A stretch of DNA of 64,000 bases from Lonicera japonica (Eukaryota > Streptophyta > Magnoliopsida > Dipsacales > Caprifoliaceae): positions 1 through 64,000 of the forward strand of contig JAKCWG010000170.1 of assembly GCA_021464415.1 (NCBI GenBank), written 5' to 3'. The notes under the pieces are model-generated. The model saw only the letters and a list, made by a program, of their open reading frames with translations, did no database searches and had not been told where the DNA came from. Position numbers and translations under genes: made by a program. Position 1 is the stretch's first letter; every line of letters begins with the position of its first letter. Positions 21,671 through 34,604 of the stretch are shown here, one piece after another.

Positions 21671-23763
21671 TAAAATAAATGTTATTTTAAATAAATGTTA
21701 TTTTAAATAAATGTTTTTACCACAAATAATTAACATTTAAATAAAGTATATTTATAAGTGTTACATTCCGTATTTCTTTCTTTCTTTTCCCCTTTCTTTA
21801 ATGCAATAACACAGATATGTTCAAAAGAAAATTTCAACTTAGCGACGTGGTCACGACTCACATGCAACTAAAGTAAGAAACCCCAACAATTAAATGTTAT
21901 GTTTTGACAACTAAAAAACTATTGGTATATATAAGTGATTCTTTAATAAAAAGCAATAACCTTAAACTATACTCCGACGTGCAAGAGTATATTCAAATCA
22001 TTGATTTTGTTAACATGTTCACCAGTGTCTAAAATCAATGAACTTTAGAAATAAGAAAACTTTTATATTTGCAAGAAGGAAAAACTATTATTTTTCACGT
22101 ATTAGTGTGCTCTATTGTTTGAGTAGTAAAGATTATCCGCCTGAATTCAAAGATATCATATTCGAGTTTTACCGGTTGTAAATGTAATATATATCTTTCT
22201 CCTTTAATATAATAGTAAATGTTTGCAAAAATGTATAAGAAGGTACCAAGGAGATGCATTTAATCGGCAATGATTGAAGTATTTCCATGTATTGAAATGT
22301 ACTTTTTCTTTTAACTTCCTTTTTTTAAAACAAAGGGACCGTACCTTTATAAAAAAAAAAAGAAAAAGGGAAATGGTCTTTTGTTTTGGGAGTTGTATTG
22401 TCTATATAAGGATCCTTTTGGATAATCAAACTATGAAAAAGAAAAGAAATTAAACAAAATTATGTTTAAGTTTCTGTACAATTTATGTGTTTGGAATGAC
22501 GAAACATGATTCCAAAATTTTCCTAGTTTCCTATAGAAGAGGGGGTATTAGTGTCGACTTTTTTGCATTAGAGGATAAAATGCAAAAGAGTGCTTAGTTA
22601 AAGGGAATTTATTACGATTTACTTGCTCTTAATTATGTGGAGTTTAAAAATTACATGAATAGTTAGCCCCCTAGTTACTAAAGTTTGCAGAAAGACACCT
22701 AATACTATAAATTTTAAAACCCGAGGAAGGAGGAGGAGGGAGAGAGGGGGTTGGGTTGCAGATTCTTATAAAATATTAGCGACTAGACCATCTCTTAATT
22801 CTAATTTATTTATTTTTAAATTGTATACATGCGAATATAACAAATATCACATGTAATCTTACACCCGAAAATAAAGTCTTATTTATTTTTTATTATTAAT
22901 AATTTTTTTTGAAACAAAAATACTAAAATAAAAATAAAATTATTAATTTCAGACGAAAGAAATATATTGTATTCGAGACAAAAGAGTTTGCATCTCAAAA
23001 TCATTTAATTAATTATATGCATGGGCACTTTAATTGATATATTCGATTATGTTTTTTTTTTAACTACGTGCAGTAACTGTTACGTTATCTCCTTCTGTCC
23101 ATCAACTCAATACATGGTTGCATGCAAGTGATTGAAACTTTTTTTTTTTTTTTACTTTCTCTCTAGTTCTTCTCAAAGAAATTATAAGAAAATTAAAAAT
23201 ATTAGGGATTTAAGGATGTACTATGAGTAAAAGCATTTAAACTTTCGCGTTTAATGAATAGTTGATAATATAATTTATTTTTATTTGATATATTAATTAT
23301 GTCTAAAAATAAAAATGAGAGCATTAATTAGAGAAATTCTTAAAAACAAGTATGATTATTAATTTGAGATGGAGAGATTTTTTTTTAAATTTTTTTAACC
23401 GACCTATGTGACGTAATATTTGATAGTGGCGCTTTAATTTTAAGATTTAAATTAAAAATTTACTTTTTGAAAAATATTGAAGATCCATATGTGTATTTCT
23501 TACTCGTTTTTGGATTAAAGCGCAGATACATATGTCATTTGTATATGCACGCATAAATTGATTTAGGGTGCTGTCATTTGACAATTAAATATTGTTTCTT
23601 GTCCAATGTAATAAGGTAATTTTAATATAATTTTATTTTTTTTCATATTTCGAAAAGTAAATTAACCAATTACAACGCCAAGTATTAAGGTAAAATTAAT
23701 GCAATAATCTTAAAATGAAAAAAAATATCTAATGAACCGGTCTCTAGAAAAGATTTTCTTCCA
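21671..23763. other. Intergenic, no gene seen
   Basis: AT-rich, with several T- and A-homopolymers. No open frame above 60 codons that resembles a protein. No RNA gene was recognised. Confidence 0.45.
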
Positions 23764-24016
23764 TTAGCTAAATGACGAACTTTTTCTTTTGAGGAGTTAA
23801 ATGATTGAATTTTTGATGAAATTTAATGGACTTATCATATCTACTAAATTTCATCAAAAAATTCGACTTGATATATATATATATATATATTTGTGTTTTT
23901 CGATTGAATTTTTTGATAAAATTTAATAGACTTATCATGAAAATTATCTCCATCAAATTTTATCAAAAAATTTGATCATTTACCTCCTCAAAAAAAGAAG
24001 TTTGTTATTTAGTTAA
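23764..24016. mobile_element. Foldback MITE (253 bp) with nested hairpins
   Basis: The left end TTAGCTAAATGACGAACT pairs with the right end read inward, TTAACTAAATAACAAACT. The inverted similarity continues through TTTGAGGAG.TAAATGAT. The interior holds two further hairpins built from ATTGAATTTTT.GATGAAATTTAAT and its inverse, around a (TA)n run at 23871-23891. No coding capacity, and the target duplication is not clear. Confidence 0.65.
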
Positions 24017-24252
24017 AAAAAAATTCTTTCTAAAATCTGATTGATTATCAAATATAAAAATTTATATATTTAGGTAACCATCAAATAAGACATAAAATCC
24101 ATATCAAACTCATCTGAATCAAAATTGGATAAATTCTAAAAACTAACCAATATTTTAATTAAGTACGAAAATAACGCGACCTCATCTTAATTTTTAATAA
24201 TGTCTTTTTTCCCCCTTTTTTGTGCTTTGAATCAATGACACATAATATTACA

Positions 24253-24345
24253 CCAATGGTCTTGTAGCATAGTGATACTTTCTTTAATCTTGTATTAGAG
24301 AGGTCATAGGTTCAAAACCCATGAACGAGGGGTTTATCCACCCTT
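24253..24345 (+). repeat. tRNA-like SINE head 1
   Basis: The stretch has a box A-like TAGCATAGTGA at about 24266 and, about 40 bases on, the box B-like GGTTCAAAACC at about 24309, the internal promoter layout of tRNA-derived SINEs. It is too diverged to fold as a tRNA gene. The tandem array at 24346-24720 follows directly. A related head lies at 26930-27010. Confidence 0.4.
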
Positions 24346-24700
24346 GAGATGGTGGTGATTGGTGACGATGCATATGGCATGGTTCATGTGGTTGTCCACC
24401 CTTTATTAGTGGTTGGTGATATGTCCACCACTCTTATGGTGGTGATTGGGGTTGGGTTGTGGGTGATATGTCCACCACTCTTTATGGTGGTGATTGTGTT
24501 TGATGATGGTGCATATGGCATAATTCATGTGGTTGTCCACTCTTTATTGGTGGTTGATGATATGTCAACCTATGGTTAATGATATGTCCACCTATGGCTT
24601 GGTTCACGTGTGGTTGGAGATGTAACATAATGTATATGGCATGGTTATCTGATATGTCCATCTCTTATAGTGATGGTTGATGATGGTGCATATGGCATGT
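24346..24700. repeat. Minisatellite-like array, GTGGTTGGTGATATGTCCACC family
   Basis: Imperfect repeats of GGTGGTGATTGGTGA, GCATATGGCATGGTTCATGT, GGTTGTCCACC and GATATGTCCACC, in variable order, fill this stretch and resume at about 25530-25680. The 76-codon open frame here arises from the repeat words (M-V-V-I-G-D) and is not a credible gene. The same words build the array at 26990-28250. Confidence 0.7.
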
Positions 24701-24709
24701 TTTGTTTGT

Positions 24710-25545
24710 TTTTTTGAATTGTATAAAGAAAAAGAGTATAGAGTATAGTGGTGATCGAGAGTTGAGTGGAGTTGAGTATTTTTTATATTAGTATTAATTA
24801 ATCTTAAAATTAAGTATAGTGTGTTAGAAGTGTTAAGAATATATAAAGTATACTTATGGAGTGTTAGTGAGAAATGAAGTGTTAAAGAGTGAATTGGTGT
24901 GTGTCAATAGTAGCCCCCATATATATATATATATATATTCTCACCCAAAATAGAATTATCGGTGTTAGATATTTTTAGGTCATTGTAAGAGATGAGAGAG
25001 AGAGAGAGAGGGGTATATATATTCTCACCCAAAATAGAATTATCGGCGTTAGATATTTTTTAGGTCGTTGTAAGAGATGAGAGAGAGAGATAGGGGGTTA
25101 GATTAAAAATAGAAAAGATAAATAAGCCCTTTTTAGCTCATTCCGAGTTGGTTTCTGATATGTCCACCGCATGGTTTATTTTTTGAATTGTATAGAGAAA
25201 GAGAGTAGAGTGGTGAACGAGAGTTGAGTGGAGTTGAGTATTTTTTAGATTAGTATTAATTAATCTTAAAATTAGATATGTAGTGTTAGGAGTGTTAAGA
25301 AGATATAAAGTATACTTGTGGAGTGTTAGTGAGAAATGGAGTGTTAAAGAGTGAATTAGTGTGTGTCAATAATAGCCCCATATATATATATATATATATA
25401 TTCTCACCCAAAATAGAATTATCGGCGTTAGATATTTTTTGGGTCGTTGTAAGAGATGAGAGAGAGATATGGGAATAGATTAAAAATGGAAAAGATAAAG
25501 AAGCCCTTTTTAGCTCATTCCCAGTTGATTTCTGATATGTCCACC
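24710..25545. repeat. Segmental duplication, two copies of about 400 bp
   Basis: Copy 1 (about 24710-25165) and copy 2 (about 25178-25545) share GAATTGTATA.AGAAA, GAGAGTTGAGTGGAGTTGAG, GTATTAATTAATCTTAAAAT, AGTGTTAGTGAGAAATG and a (TA)n run followed by TTCTCACCCAAAATAGAAT, ending near AAGCCCTTTTTAGCTCATTCC. Copy 1 also has an internal second TTCTCACCCAAAATAGAAT block at about 25022. The duplication interrupts the minisatellite-like array. Confidence 0.75.
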
Positions 25546-25689
25546 TCTTATCATGGTGGTTGATGATGATGTATATAGTATGTTTGTGAGTGGTTGGTGA
25601 TATGTCTACTTCTTATGGTGGTGATTGATGAAGATGCATATGGCATGGTTCGTGTGGTTGGTGACACAAAAAGGAAGTTAAAGCTACTC

Positions 25690-26929
25690 TCTCAATATAG
25701 CTTGGTTCGAGTGAAAAATTATATTTTTGACTTGTGTAATTACTTTTAATATAAATAATTAATTAAAAAAATAGAAATTGACACACAATGTTACAGAAAA
25801 ACTAAATAATTTCCCGTTTGTACTAAACTTTTACATCTAATGAGTTGCAATTTGTAACTAAACTAACTCCGACAAACTTAAAACTTGTTCGAAGTTTTAA
25901 TTAACCAAAATGAAAAATGTCGTAAATCACAAGACATTGTGTGGATCACCGAATTAAATGTTATTATCACATAATAAATGTAGCATTTCATAAAAAAAAT
26001 AAATTAAATTGTAACAAATCACATAATTGAATGTTATCATCATTCATCACGAGATTATGTTTCTCCTTAATTAGTTCAATTGCGACTTAAGAAAAGAAAC
26101 TCATTTAAATTAAGTTCCAACACAACGAAACTATCCCACATTTTTAACCAAAATTTAAGTAATGCAACTGTTTGTTGTACAACGACTCGGAGTAACGTCT
26201 CTGAGCTTTTACTTTTTTGATCCGTTTCTTAAAATTTAAATTGTTAATAATTTTTTTATAATTCATATAGATAAAATGCAATTTTTATATATAAAATTCT
26301 CATTTTAAATCTCTTTTTTTTTTCTTTTAGTCTTATTCGCAGAATGTCCGACCAATTTTTGAGTACCTCAACTAATTTTTGCTCACAATTTATGATTACA
26401 ATTAATCAAGTATTATTTTAACCGCTCCAAAATTTGAAGAGTAAATTTAATCGGCTTTAAAATTATTCTAGTGATAATCTTATATCATTAAAACACGAGA
26501 CTCGATTCATTTTATTACAGCCCCACACTTTCAGACAGAGACTGAACATTATATTACAGCCCCACACTTTACCGGACATATTCATAAGACCCACCTTCGC
26601 TTAACGCGAGCGTACAAACACGACCTCCGGAAATTTATGAGAAGGCATTGGTTTTCTTTGATGGAAAATCGTGTGCCAAATGGGTCTGCGATATGGGGCA
26701 AAACTAAAGATTTTTAGCTTTGAACACACAAATGTATGAGAAGGCATTGGTTTTTTTTTTATTTTCCCTTTTATTATAGACCCGCCTAAACTACAAACGC
26801 CATTTTTTGTCAATGAAATTAATGGGCATGGGTGGATGTAATTGTACTATTTACTCTAACCAAAATTTTAATCTTACACACTATAAAATTCTTTATTAAA
26901 AACAAAAGTGCTTAAAGAGAGGATGCCAA
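25690..26929. other. Intergenic, no gene seen
   Basis: AT-rich. Two small duplications are visible: TATTACAGCCCCACACTTT (about 26513 and 26552) and ATGAGAAGGCATTGGTTTT (about 26637 and 26732). No protein-like open frame. Confidence 0.4.
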
Positions 26930-27010
26930 TAGCCTTATATCCTAGTGGCATCCTCTCTGATCTTGTATTAAAAAAATCATATGTTCGAAATCTATGGACG
27001 TGGTACTCGA
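26930..27010 (+). repeat. tRNA-like SINE head 2
   Basis: TATATCCTAGTGGCATCC (box A-like), then CTGATCTTGTATTA and ATGTTCGAAATCTATGGACG (box B-like), parallel the head at 24253-24345 (TGATACTTTC, TCTTGTATTAGAG, GGTTCAAAACCCATGAACG). The array that follows uses the same words as the first array. Confidence 0.4.
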
Positions 27011-28255
27011 ACTTAATAAAGTGGTTTGTCCACCTCTTATGTAGTTGGTGATGCAGAAGGAATGTGAAGTTGCTCTCTCAACACGGTTGAGAGACTCTCA
27101 TGAGAATGATGCGAAATAAAACTTGCTTATTCAGCTCTTTGGTGACACGAAGTAAAGCTTTATGTGGGTGGTTGGTGATTTGATGCTTATGTCTACCTTT
27201 GATATGGGTGGTTGGTGATGATGATACTTATGGTATTATTTGTGGATGTTTGTGGATGTGGGTGGTTGGTGATTTGATAGTTATGTCCATCTCTTATGTG
27301 AGTGATTGGTGATGATGATATTTATAGTATTGTTTGTGGCGGTTTGTGTGGTTGGTGACTTAGAAGAAAGCTGAAGTTGCTTCCTCTTATGTGGGTAGTT
27401 GGTGATTTGATACTTATGTCTACCTCTTATGCATATGGTTTGTGATGATGATGCTTATGGTATTATTTATGGATGTGGGTGGTTGGTGATTTGATACTTA
27501 TGTCTACTTCTTATGTGGGTTTTTGGTGATGATGATGCTTATCGTATTATTTATGGATGTGGTTGGTTGGTGATTTGATGCTTATGTCCACATCTTATGT
27601 GGGTGGTTGGTGATGATGATGCTTTTGGTATTGTATGTGGCGGTTCGTGTGGTTGGTGACGCAGAAGAAAGCTGAAACTGCTCTTTCGACACGGTTGAAA
27701 GACTCTCATGAGGGTGACACGAAGTAAAACTTTATGTGAATGGTTGTGGATATGTCCACCTTTTATATGGGTGGTTGGTGATGATGATGCTTATGGTATT
27801 GTTTATGGCGGTTTGTGTGGTTGGTGGTGTAAAAAGAAACTGAAGCTGTTCTCTCGGCACGGTTACTCTCTCTACGCGCACGGTTGATATATCCACTTCT
27901 TATGTGGGTGATTGGTGATGATGATGCTTATGTTATTGTTTGTGGCGGTTCATGTGGTTAGTGACGCATAAGGAAGTTGAAGCTACTTTCTCGGTATGGT
28001 TGGAAGACTCTCATAAGGGTAACGCGAAGTAAAACTTTATGTGGGTGGTTGGTAATATGTCCACCTTTTATGTGGGTGATTGGTGATATGTCCAACTTTT
28101 ATGTGGGTGGTTGGTGATAATGACGCTTATGGTATTGTTTGTGTCATTTCGTGTGGTTGGTGACGCAAATGGAAGTTGAAACTGCTCTCTTGGAAAGGTA
28201 GAAAAACTTTCATAAGAGTGACGTGAAGTAAAGTTTGCTTATTCATCTTTTTGAT
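27011..28255. repeat. Tandem array, GTGGGTGGTTGGTGATGATGATGCTTATGG family
   Basis: About ten imperfect units contain TTATGTGGGTGGTTGGTGAT, GATGATGCTTATGGTATT, GTTTGTGGCGGTTTGTGTGG and CTTATGTCCACCTC. Every few units are punctuated by a longer module with GACGCAGAAG, AAGCTGAA.CTGCTCTCTC, ACACGGTTG..AGACTCTCATGAG and GTGACGCGAAGTAAAACTTT. The order is irregular, so it is a higher-order array without a single strict period. No convincing coding frame. Confidence 0.75.
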
Positions 28256-29337
28256 CAGTGAATTATGTAGTTCATAGTATAGTTAGGGCGACAAAATTTT
28301 ATATCTAACCTCGTGATATGAATGATTAATCCCCCAAAAAAAAGAGTCCTGCTAATTTTGTTGAAATGTTCACTTTAATATAAAGGGGGTACTCCGATCC
28401 AATTATCCTCTTTAATTTTGACTTTCACCTACCTCTATGCATTCTCACTTTTTATTTTTCATGGGTTTTTCATCTCAATCTTGTATTCTCCATTTTTAAT
28501 TCTTCTTAACATTTTGCGTATGTAGTCTCAAGATTTTTTTTCATTATACTTTCTTAATCGTAGTGTCTCATGTAAAACAAAAAAATTCTAGTTCGTCACC
28601 TTCTAATGGGGTAGACCGAAGTGAAGATATGTAAAAACTTTATGTATAAAATTGTCAAAACGGAAATATTGTGGATCAAAGTGTTATTGTGTAAATCTTT
28701 AGGGTGCGAAAAAGGTAGTCACTACTTAATGAGGGACCCTCATATACACGTTGTTAAACCACGCTCTAAACTAAAACGTGGGATTAACATTTTGATCCGT
28801 TGCCACATCTCCCTCTCTGGCATCATCTTTGCACGAACCCCCATGATCACCGAGTCACCATTTCTTTTAGTAAATTAATTCTCTCTTCCTCAAAAGATTT
28901 TGTACATTACATTCCACCTTATTCAATTTTTTTTATATAAATAGTTATAGTAAGTATTAATTGAATAAAATAATACTAATTAATTAAATATATAATTTTA
29001 CTAATTAATTAAGAATAATGTCTTTGTCAAAGTAACATTGTTAAAAATTATATAATATAATTTCTCAAAATAATGCTATAATCTGAGAAAGAAAATATTA
29101 ATTTGTCAGTATAATTATTATATTATTACTATAATAAAATAAAAATCTAAAAAGATTATAATTTAACTTCTAAAAATAATACAAAGTGATATACATCAGC
29201 TTGTACATGAACTTTCTTAAAAAAAAGGTAGGATTTTAGCTTCTCACCCCTTCAACAATTTGTTTTCCTTTTCCCAAGATTTGAAATTAGTTTTCGTTGG
29301 GAGTATGATCACAATTTCAAGCCTTCCCAAATCACCA
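28256..29337. other. Intergenic and TBL promoter region
   Basis: No gene seen. The 85-codon frame at 28621-28878 has no motif. The last few hundred bases are the presumed promoter of the TBL gene. Confidence 0.4.
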
Positions 29338-29344
29338 TATAAAT
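29338..29344 (+). promoter_or_regulatory. Probable TATA box of the TBL gene
   Basis: TATAAAT lies 94 bases before the TBL start codon. A pyrimidine-rich leader (TTCTCTTTCTTCTCTTTCTC) follows, typical of plant 5' UTRs. Confidence 0.5.
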
Positions 29345-29437
29345 CATCTTGCTAAAGTATCAAACATCATTTCAATCTTCTCTTTCTTCTCTTTCTCTCG
29401 CTAAAATCTAACCCAAAAACCAACTCCTTGTCCAAAA

Positions 29438-32400
29438 ATGTCGAATAACCCATCTCAACAACACCACTTAAATTCAATCCCCAACACAGAAAAACTCAAC
29501 AAAATCAAGCTCTTTAGGCTATTTGAGCCTTCTTTGGGTACTATTACCTTTTCTTTTCTCACAGTCTGTTTCATTTGCTCCCTTTTTTACTTGGATTACA
29601 GAGATTTGGCAAAAGGGTTCTTGTTCTACCCAACAAAATCTGATAAATTTGTGGGATTTGAGTTTGGTGAGTCAATTGAGAGTAGTAAAGTTGAGTTCTT
29701 GAGTGAAAAGGGTGGTGGGTGTGACGTGTTTGATGGTGATTGGGTGTGGGATGAGAGTTATCCTTTGTATGAATCAAGAAATTGCAGGTTTGTGGATGAA
29801 GGGTTTAGATGTTTTGAAAATGGACGGCCAGATTTATTCTACACTAAGTGGAGGTGGCAGCCCAGAGATTGCTACTTACCCAGGTTATTCATTAAGTTTC
29901 TTGTTTTTTTTTCTTGGAAAATTTGTGTTTGGTAGCTGGGAAAATGTGGAGAAATGAAGTAAATTGCTAGTGGGAATCTTGATTTTACTTGCATAAGTAA
30001 TAAGACCCTAATCAGCTAAGCTTATTATTACTATCTTGGTAAAAATTGAATCTTGTAGTTTTGGAGTAATTTTGCTTCTTCCTGGGAATTCGTGTTTGGT
30101 TGCTGAGAAAATGTAGGGGAATGAAGTAAATTTCAAGTGGGTAGTCTTAATTTTATCTGAATAAAAACATAAGTGATAAGGCCCCAACATCACACAAGTC
30201 TAATATAACTAATTTGCAAAGTCGAATGTTATATTTTTGGAGTAATTTTGCTTTTTAATTAATTTTGGGGCAGCTACTTTTTATGTTCATGTTGTTAATC
30301 TAAAGTTTTGATTGGTTTATATGTTTCTGTCTTTATTAGTTTATGTATGATTTCTCTATCAGTCATAGTGGGTTTGTTTCAAGTGATTTAGTGATGCCTG
30401 TGGTATGAAAATGACCCTTTCAATATGATTTTAAGCAATGAAGTTTGAAGGACAAGTTTGTTCTTAAAATTTTGGAATTTTGCTCCATTTTCTGTCTTTT
30501 ATTTAGGTGGACTTTTTGTTTACTTTGAAATGTTTATTAGACATTTCTATGCTTCTGTATGATCATTGTATTATACTGGGAAGCACACACAATATGCCGG
30601 AGGTGAAATTAGCATAGCCGACTCACCGAGCCATTCTTATTAAGCCAAAGGTTCTGGGTTGGAGAGAAATAGGGAAATCAAATTTTGGTGTTTTAACCAC
30701 TAATGCTTTTATATAACACTAATTTACCATACCCATGAAATGCATGTGTCACTCACAATATATATATGTGTGTGTGTATATGTAAGTATGTAACAGAGAG
30801 AAAAATTAAACAATTGTGATAAGTGGTTACGTGTGATTTAAACTTTCTGAGTAACCAATTAATGTTCAACTCTTGCTTGTTTCAGTTGGAACATATAGTT
30901 TGAAATGAAAATTTGGTATAATTTGTTTCCTTGTTTATCATTTCATTTTATTTGAGGTTTCATAGTGCCATGAACTTGGGTAACCTGCACATATAATTGG
31001 GTTCCCTAAGAGTAATGCTAGACATAGAGCCCGTAAAAAGTTTTTACATAAAATGAATTTGAGTGGTCAAGAATTGGGACACCTGAAAATAGTTGAAATA
31101 ATTTAACTGCTAACAAGTCCAGTCATTGACGCATCATTTTCTTGAGCAACTTTTTATGGACTCTTTGTCTGCCTACACTATTCCACAAAAAAGAAAAGGC
31201 GATTTTTTTTATTAATTTTTTTTTGGTTATATTTCTTGCTGTCAAACCAGATTTGATGCAAAAATAATGTTGGAGAAGCTGCAGAATAAACGGCTAGTTT
31301 TTGTTGGAGATTCAATAGGAAGAAACCAGTGGGAGTCTCTCCTTTGCTTGCTCTCCTCTGCGGTTCCAAATAAAGAAGCAATTTATGAAGTTAATGGCAG
31401 CCCAATTACAAAGCACAAAGGATTCTTAGTTTTCATGTTTAAGGATTATAACCTCACAGTGGAATACTACCGAGCCCCATTTCTCGTACTGCAGAGCCGG
31501 CCTCCCGCTGACGCTCCAGCAAATATAAAAACTACTTTGAAATTAGGTGAGATGGATTGGAGCTCCTCGAAATGGAGAGATGCTGATGTTCTCATTTTCA
31601 ACACTGGACACTGGTGGAATAATGAGAAGACCATAAAAGGGTAATTTTGACCCTTCACATACTATTCTCCCCCCCCACCCCCCAAAAAATAAAATTAATC
31701 TAGCTTTCTTTCAGGATGTCTGAAATTATTAGTCCCATTTTCTTTTTTGGACATAATCAATGTACGCACATCCCACAATAGCAAATAAGTTGTATTATTG
31801 ACTAGTGATTAGGTTGAAATTAGTGTTTTCTTAAAATGTACCAAAGTGGAAGGAGTTGAACCTTAAACTTATTATTCTCTAAGTCCAGTAAAAATTAGTT
31901 CGAATTGCAATACACAATTGATTAGCAATTCCTAATTCTAGATCTTCTAATTCAAGAAAACTATTTATCTTGTCTAGCATGCATCAATGCAAATAAAATT
32001 GACTCGGACAAGACCAACAATTATGTCGTTTTCATATTGATAAACTAACTGTTGTGATTCATACATTCTGGCTAGGGGTTGTTACTTCCAAGAAGGATCA
32101 GAGCTGAAGTTGGAGATGAAAGTTGAAATCGCATATAAGAAGTCCTTGGAAACTGTGTTAGACTGGATACACCGTGAAGTAAATATGAGCAAGACCCAGG
32201 TCTTCTTTAGGACGTACGCACCTGTACATTTCAGGTCCGTCTCACATTGTCTTCATTTTCTCCGTTGCCTGAATTTTGTTTATTCTTTTTACCGTCTTGT
32301 GGATAATTTTGCTGATTTTTCTCAGATATTATTTTTGTTCAAGAACTAGAAGGAAGGCTCTGCTTTTTCTCTTAACGTGTGTTCTCAGTGTTGGTTTATA

Positions 32401-33805
32401 TGGCCTAATGAACCAACATTTAATTTGAAATATCAGTTAATCAATTGCATCGCCTTAGAAGAACTTTTTTTTAAAAATAAAAAAATAAATACTCTATTAA
32501 ATCACATGAACTTGAATCTCATGTATGTGTGGGGTAATTTGTCAAGTGTCCTGTTTCAATGGTTGTTTAGTACTTACTCATCCATGGAGTCATTGTGCAA
32601 TAGTAAAACACATGCAGAATTATTATGAACTTTCATCACTTCACCTCATCTAGAGGGAAGGAGAAATTGGCTCACAGAAAGAAAAAACTCTTTAGTTTGA
32701 GACAGAGCGGGCGAATGTTAAAGATTTACTGCCCATTTGGCAACTTTATTAGTTCCTTGACTTGCTTCCATTTAAATGAAACACGATTTTACTTTATGCC
32801 TATCAATTGTCGGTAGTGTAGCATAAAGAACAAACAATATTGCATAAATGAAAAATATGCAATCCATTTTTTTTGGGTGGGTGGGTAATGTTATTCTTCA
32901 TTTTACAGAGTTTTAGGGGTAACAACTTGCAACTGTAGGCCACATCAGTAGAACGGATCTAACTAATTATTTAACAAAAACATTTTAACTGTTTCAAAGA
33001 CTCAACATGCATAACAAGCATGTAACTACTTGTCATTATGGATGTGTTTGGGTCAATGGGTTTTCTATTTGCAGTTTTGCACCACTTGGGCATTTATGGA
33101 AATTTAAGATTACAGGAATGATGCAAAAAAAGAAAAAAAGGGACCCCCTATGTAAATCTTTATGTTAGTATGTTACATACGATTTTCCTCTATTGGTATT
33201 CGTATGCAATAATGTACGCACACAGAGCACACAAAAATTAAGTACACATAATAATCTCAGTTACTAGATTGGTCAACAATCAAGTGATCTCAACCATTTT
33301 CTTGTAGGCCCTAGTTCTTATTCAATCCAATGCTTTGTGTATACTATTTGTGTTATGTATTACTCATTTGCATATCCCGTTTTATTGAGCTCAAAGAACA
33401 AGAACATAATCTTTTACTTACAGAGGCGGGGATTGGAGCACCGGCGGAAGCTGTCACATGGAGACACTACCGGAGCTAGGCTCCTCGCTAGTGCCACCCG
33501 ACACTTGGCTCCGGTACAACACATTCCTCGATGTAATATCTGCTCAATCAAACAAATCATACATAAAAGCACTAGATATACTAAATGTGACCAACATGAC
33601 TTCTAGAAGGAAAGACGGGCATTTGTCTCTATATTATCAAGGTCCTAAGCTCGGTCCCGCATCTCTGTTCAGGCAAGATTGTAGCCACTGGTGTCTCCCC
33701 GGGGTCCCCGATACTTGGAACGAGTTACTCTATGCTCACTTTCTAAAACGTGAGTCTGCTCGGGCCCACAATCCATCTCCACGGAATTCCTCAACAATAG
33801 AGTGA
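29438..33805 (+). CDS. TBL10: Trichome birefringence-like (TBL8-11 clade) polysaccharide O-acetyltransferase, four exons
   Basis: TBL proteins are Golgi type II membrane proteins that O-acetylate cell-wall polysaccharides. TBL10 acts on rhamnogalacturonan I in Arabidopsis. Exons are 29438-29883, 31251-31640, 32076-32234 and 33424-33805; all introns are GT-AG and the joins keep frame, giving 458 residues. A cytosolic tail and one membrane segment (about residues 33-53) precede the TBL domain: [45 protein letters not shown], the catalytic GDS at 168-170 within [35 protein letters not shown], and the DCSHWCLPG motif with D417 and H420. Length and all key residues are normal, so the enzyme should be active. 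The exon 2 motifs place it nearest TBL10/11. Introns 1 and 3 are long (1367 and 1189 bp) and carry no recognisable gene. Confidence 0.93.
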
Positions 33806-34604
33806 TGGAGATCACTCTAGATCATAGTTACAATCTGGACTATTGGTTTAGAAATAGATGGCTCAAATTTATCAAGTAGTTTTTGCCTGGCTAGAACTCA
33901 TTTAGAAACTATATGACCATCCACTTTTGACCGAATGGCTCAAATTTCTTCAACTCTCCTCTGGACTGATAGTCCGATAGATTTATTGATTTGTTGACGA
34001 TTAAGGGCGTGCATGGTTCGGTTTTCAATAGTAGTTTATGACAGAAGTGACTTGTATAGGGCCGGTCCTAAAGATTTGGGGAAGTATAGGTGAACTTTTG
34101 AAATGCAGCCCCGTATTGAAAGAAAATTGAGTATAAATTCTTGTGGGGAATACCCAATTCTTAGGACGCATTTGATTTGTTCAGTTTTTGGCACACCGCT
34201 ACTAAAAGTCCTTTTTCGGATGATTACCAAGAACAGCAGAAGAGAATGCAGGATTTATACTTACAGAGATACTTTACATTAAAAAAATGCGAGATTTTTA
34301 GATGTTGATAGAAGCAGCCCTGTTCTAGGGGCAAGGTGGAAGGTTGTTTTCTTGAAATGAAACAGATAGAGAAGTGTGTAACGCATGTAATGGACATATT
34401 TGTTCTTGATCCTTTATTTTAGGTAGTGCAGTTCTTTAGATTAAGAAATCAGCAATGTGTTGGTGATATGTTTTTTAAGCTTGTATGAAGTTATGTATAT
34501 GGATGAATTATGGTAAGGCCAATTGTTATTTATAACTTTTTGTTTTTTCATTTTTATATAACCGATAAGAAGATTTGGATGGTTATGGATATTGGTCATT
34601 TGTT
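33806..34604. other. TBL 3' UTR and flank
   Basis: The first 200-400 bases after the TBL stop are the likely 3' UTR. A stretch near 34058-34260 contains GGGCCGGTCCTAAAGATTTG and may be a transposon scrap, but no inverted ends were found. Confidence 0.35.

Noticed and set aside
24300..24330. tRNA gene suggested by GGTTCAAAACC
   Set aside because: Box A and B resemblance exists but no acceptor stem or anticodon arm can be formed; treated as a SINE head.
24349..24579. 76-codon plus-strand frame rich in Val, Gly and Asp
   Set aside because: It is produced by GGTGGTGAT/GTCCACC repeat words of the tandem array and has no homologue-like features.
31178..31658. Minus-strand frames over TBL exon 2
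   Set aside because: They are shadows of the conserved TBL coding exon on the other strand.
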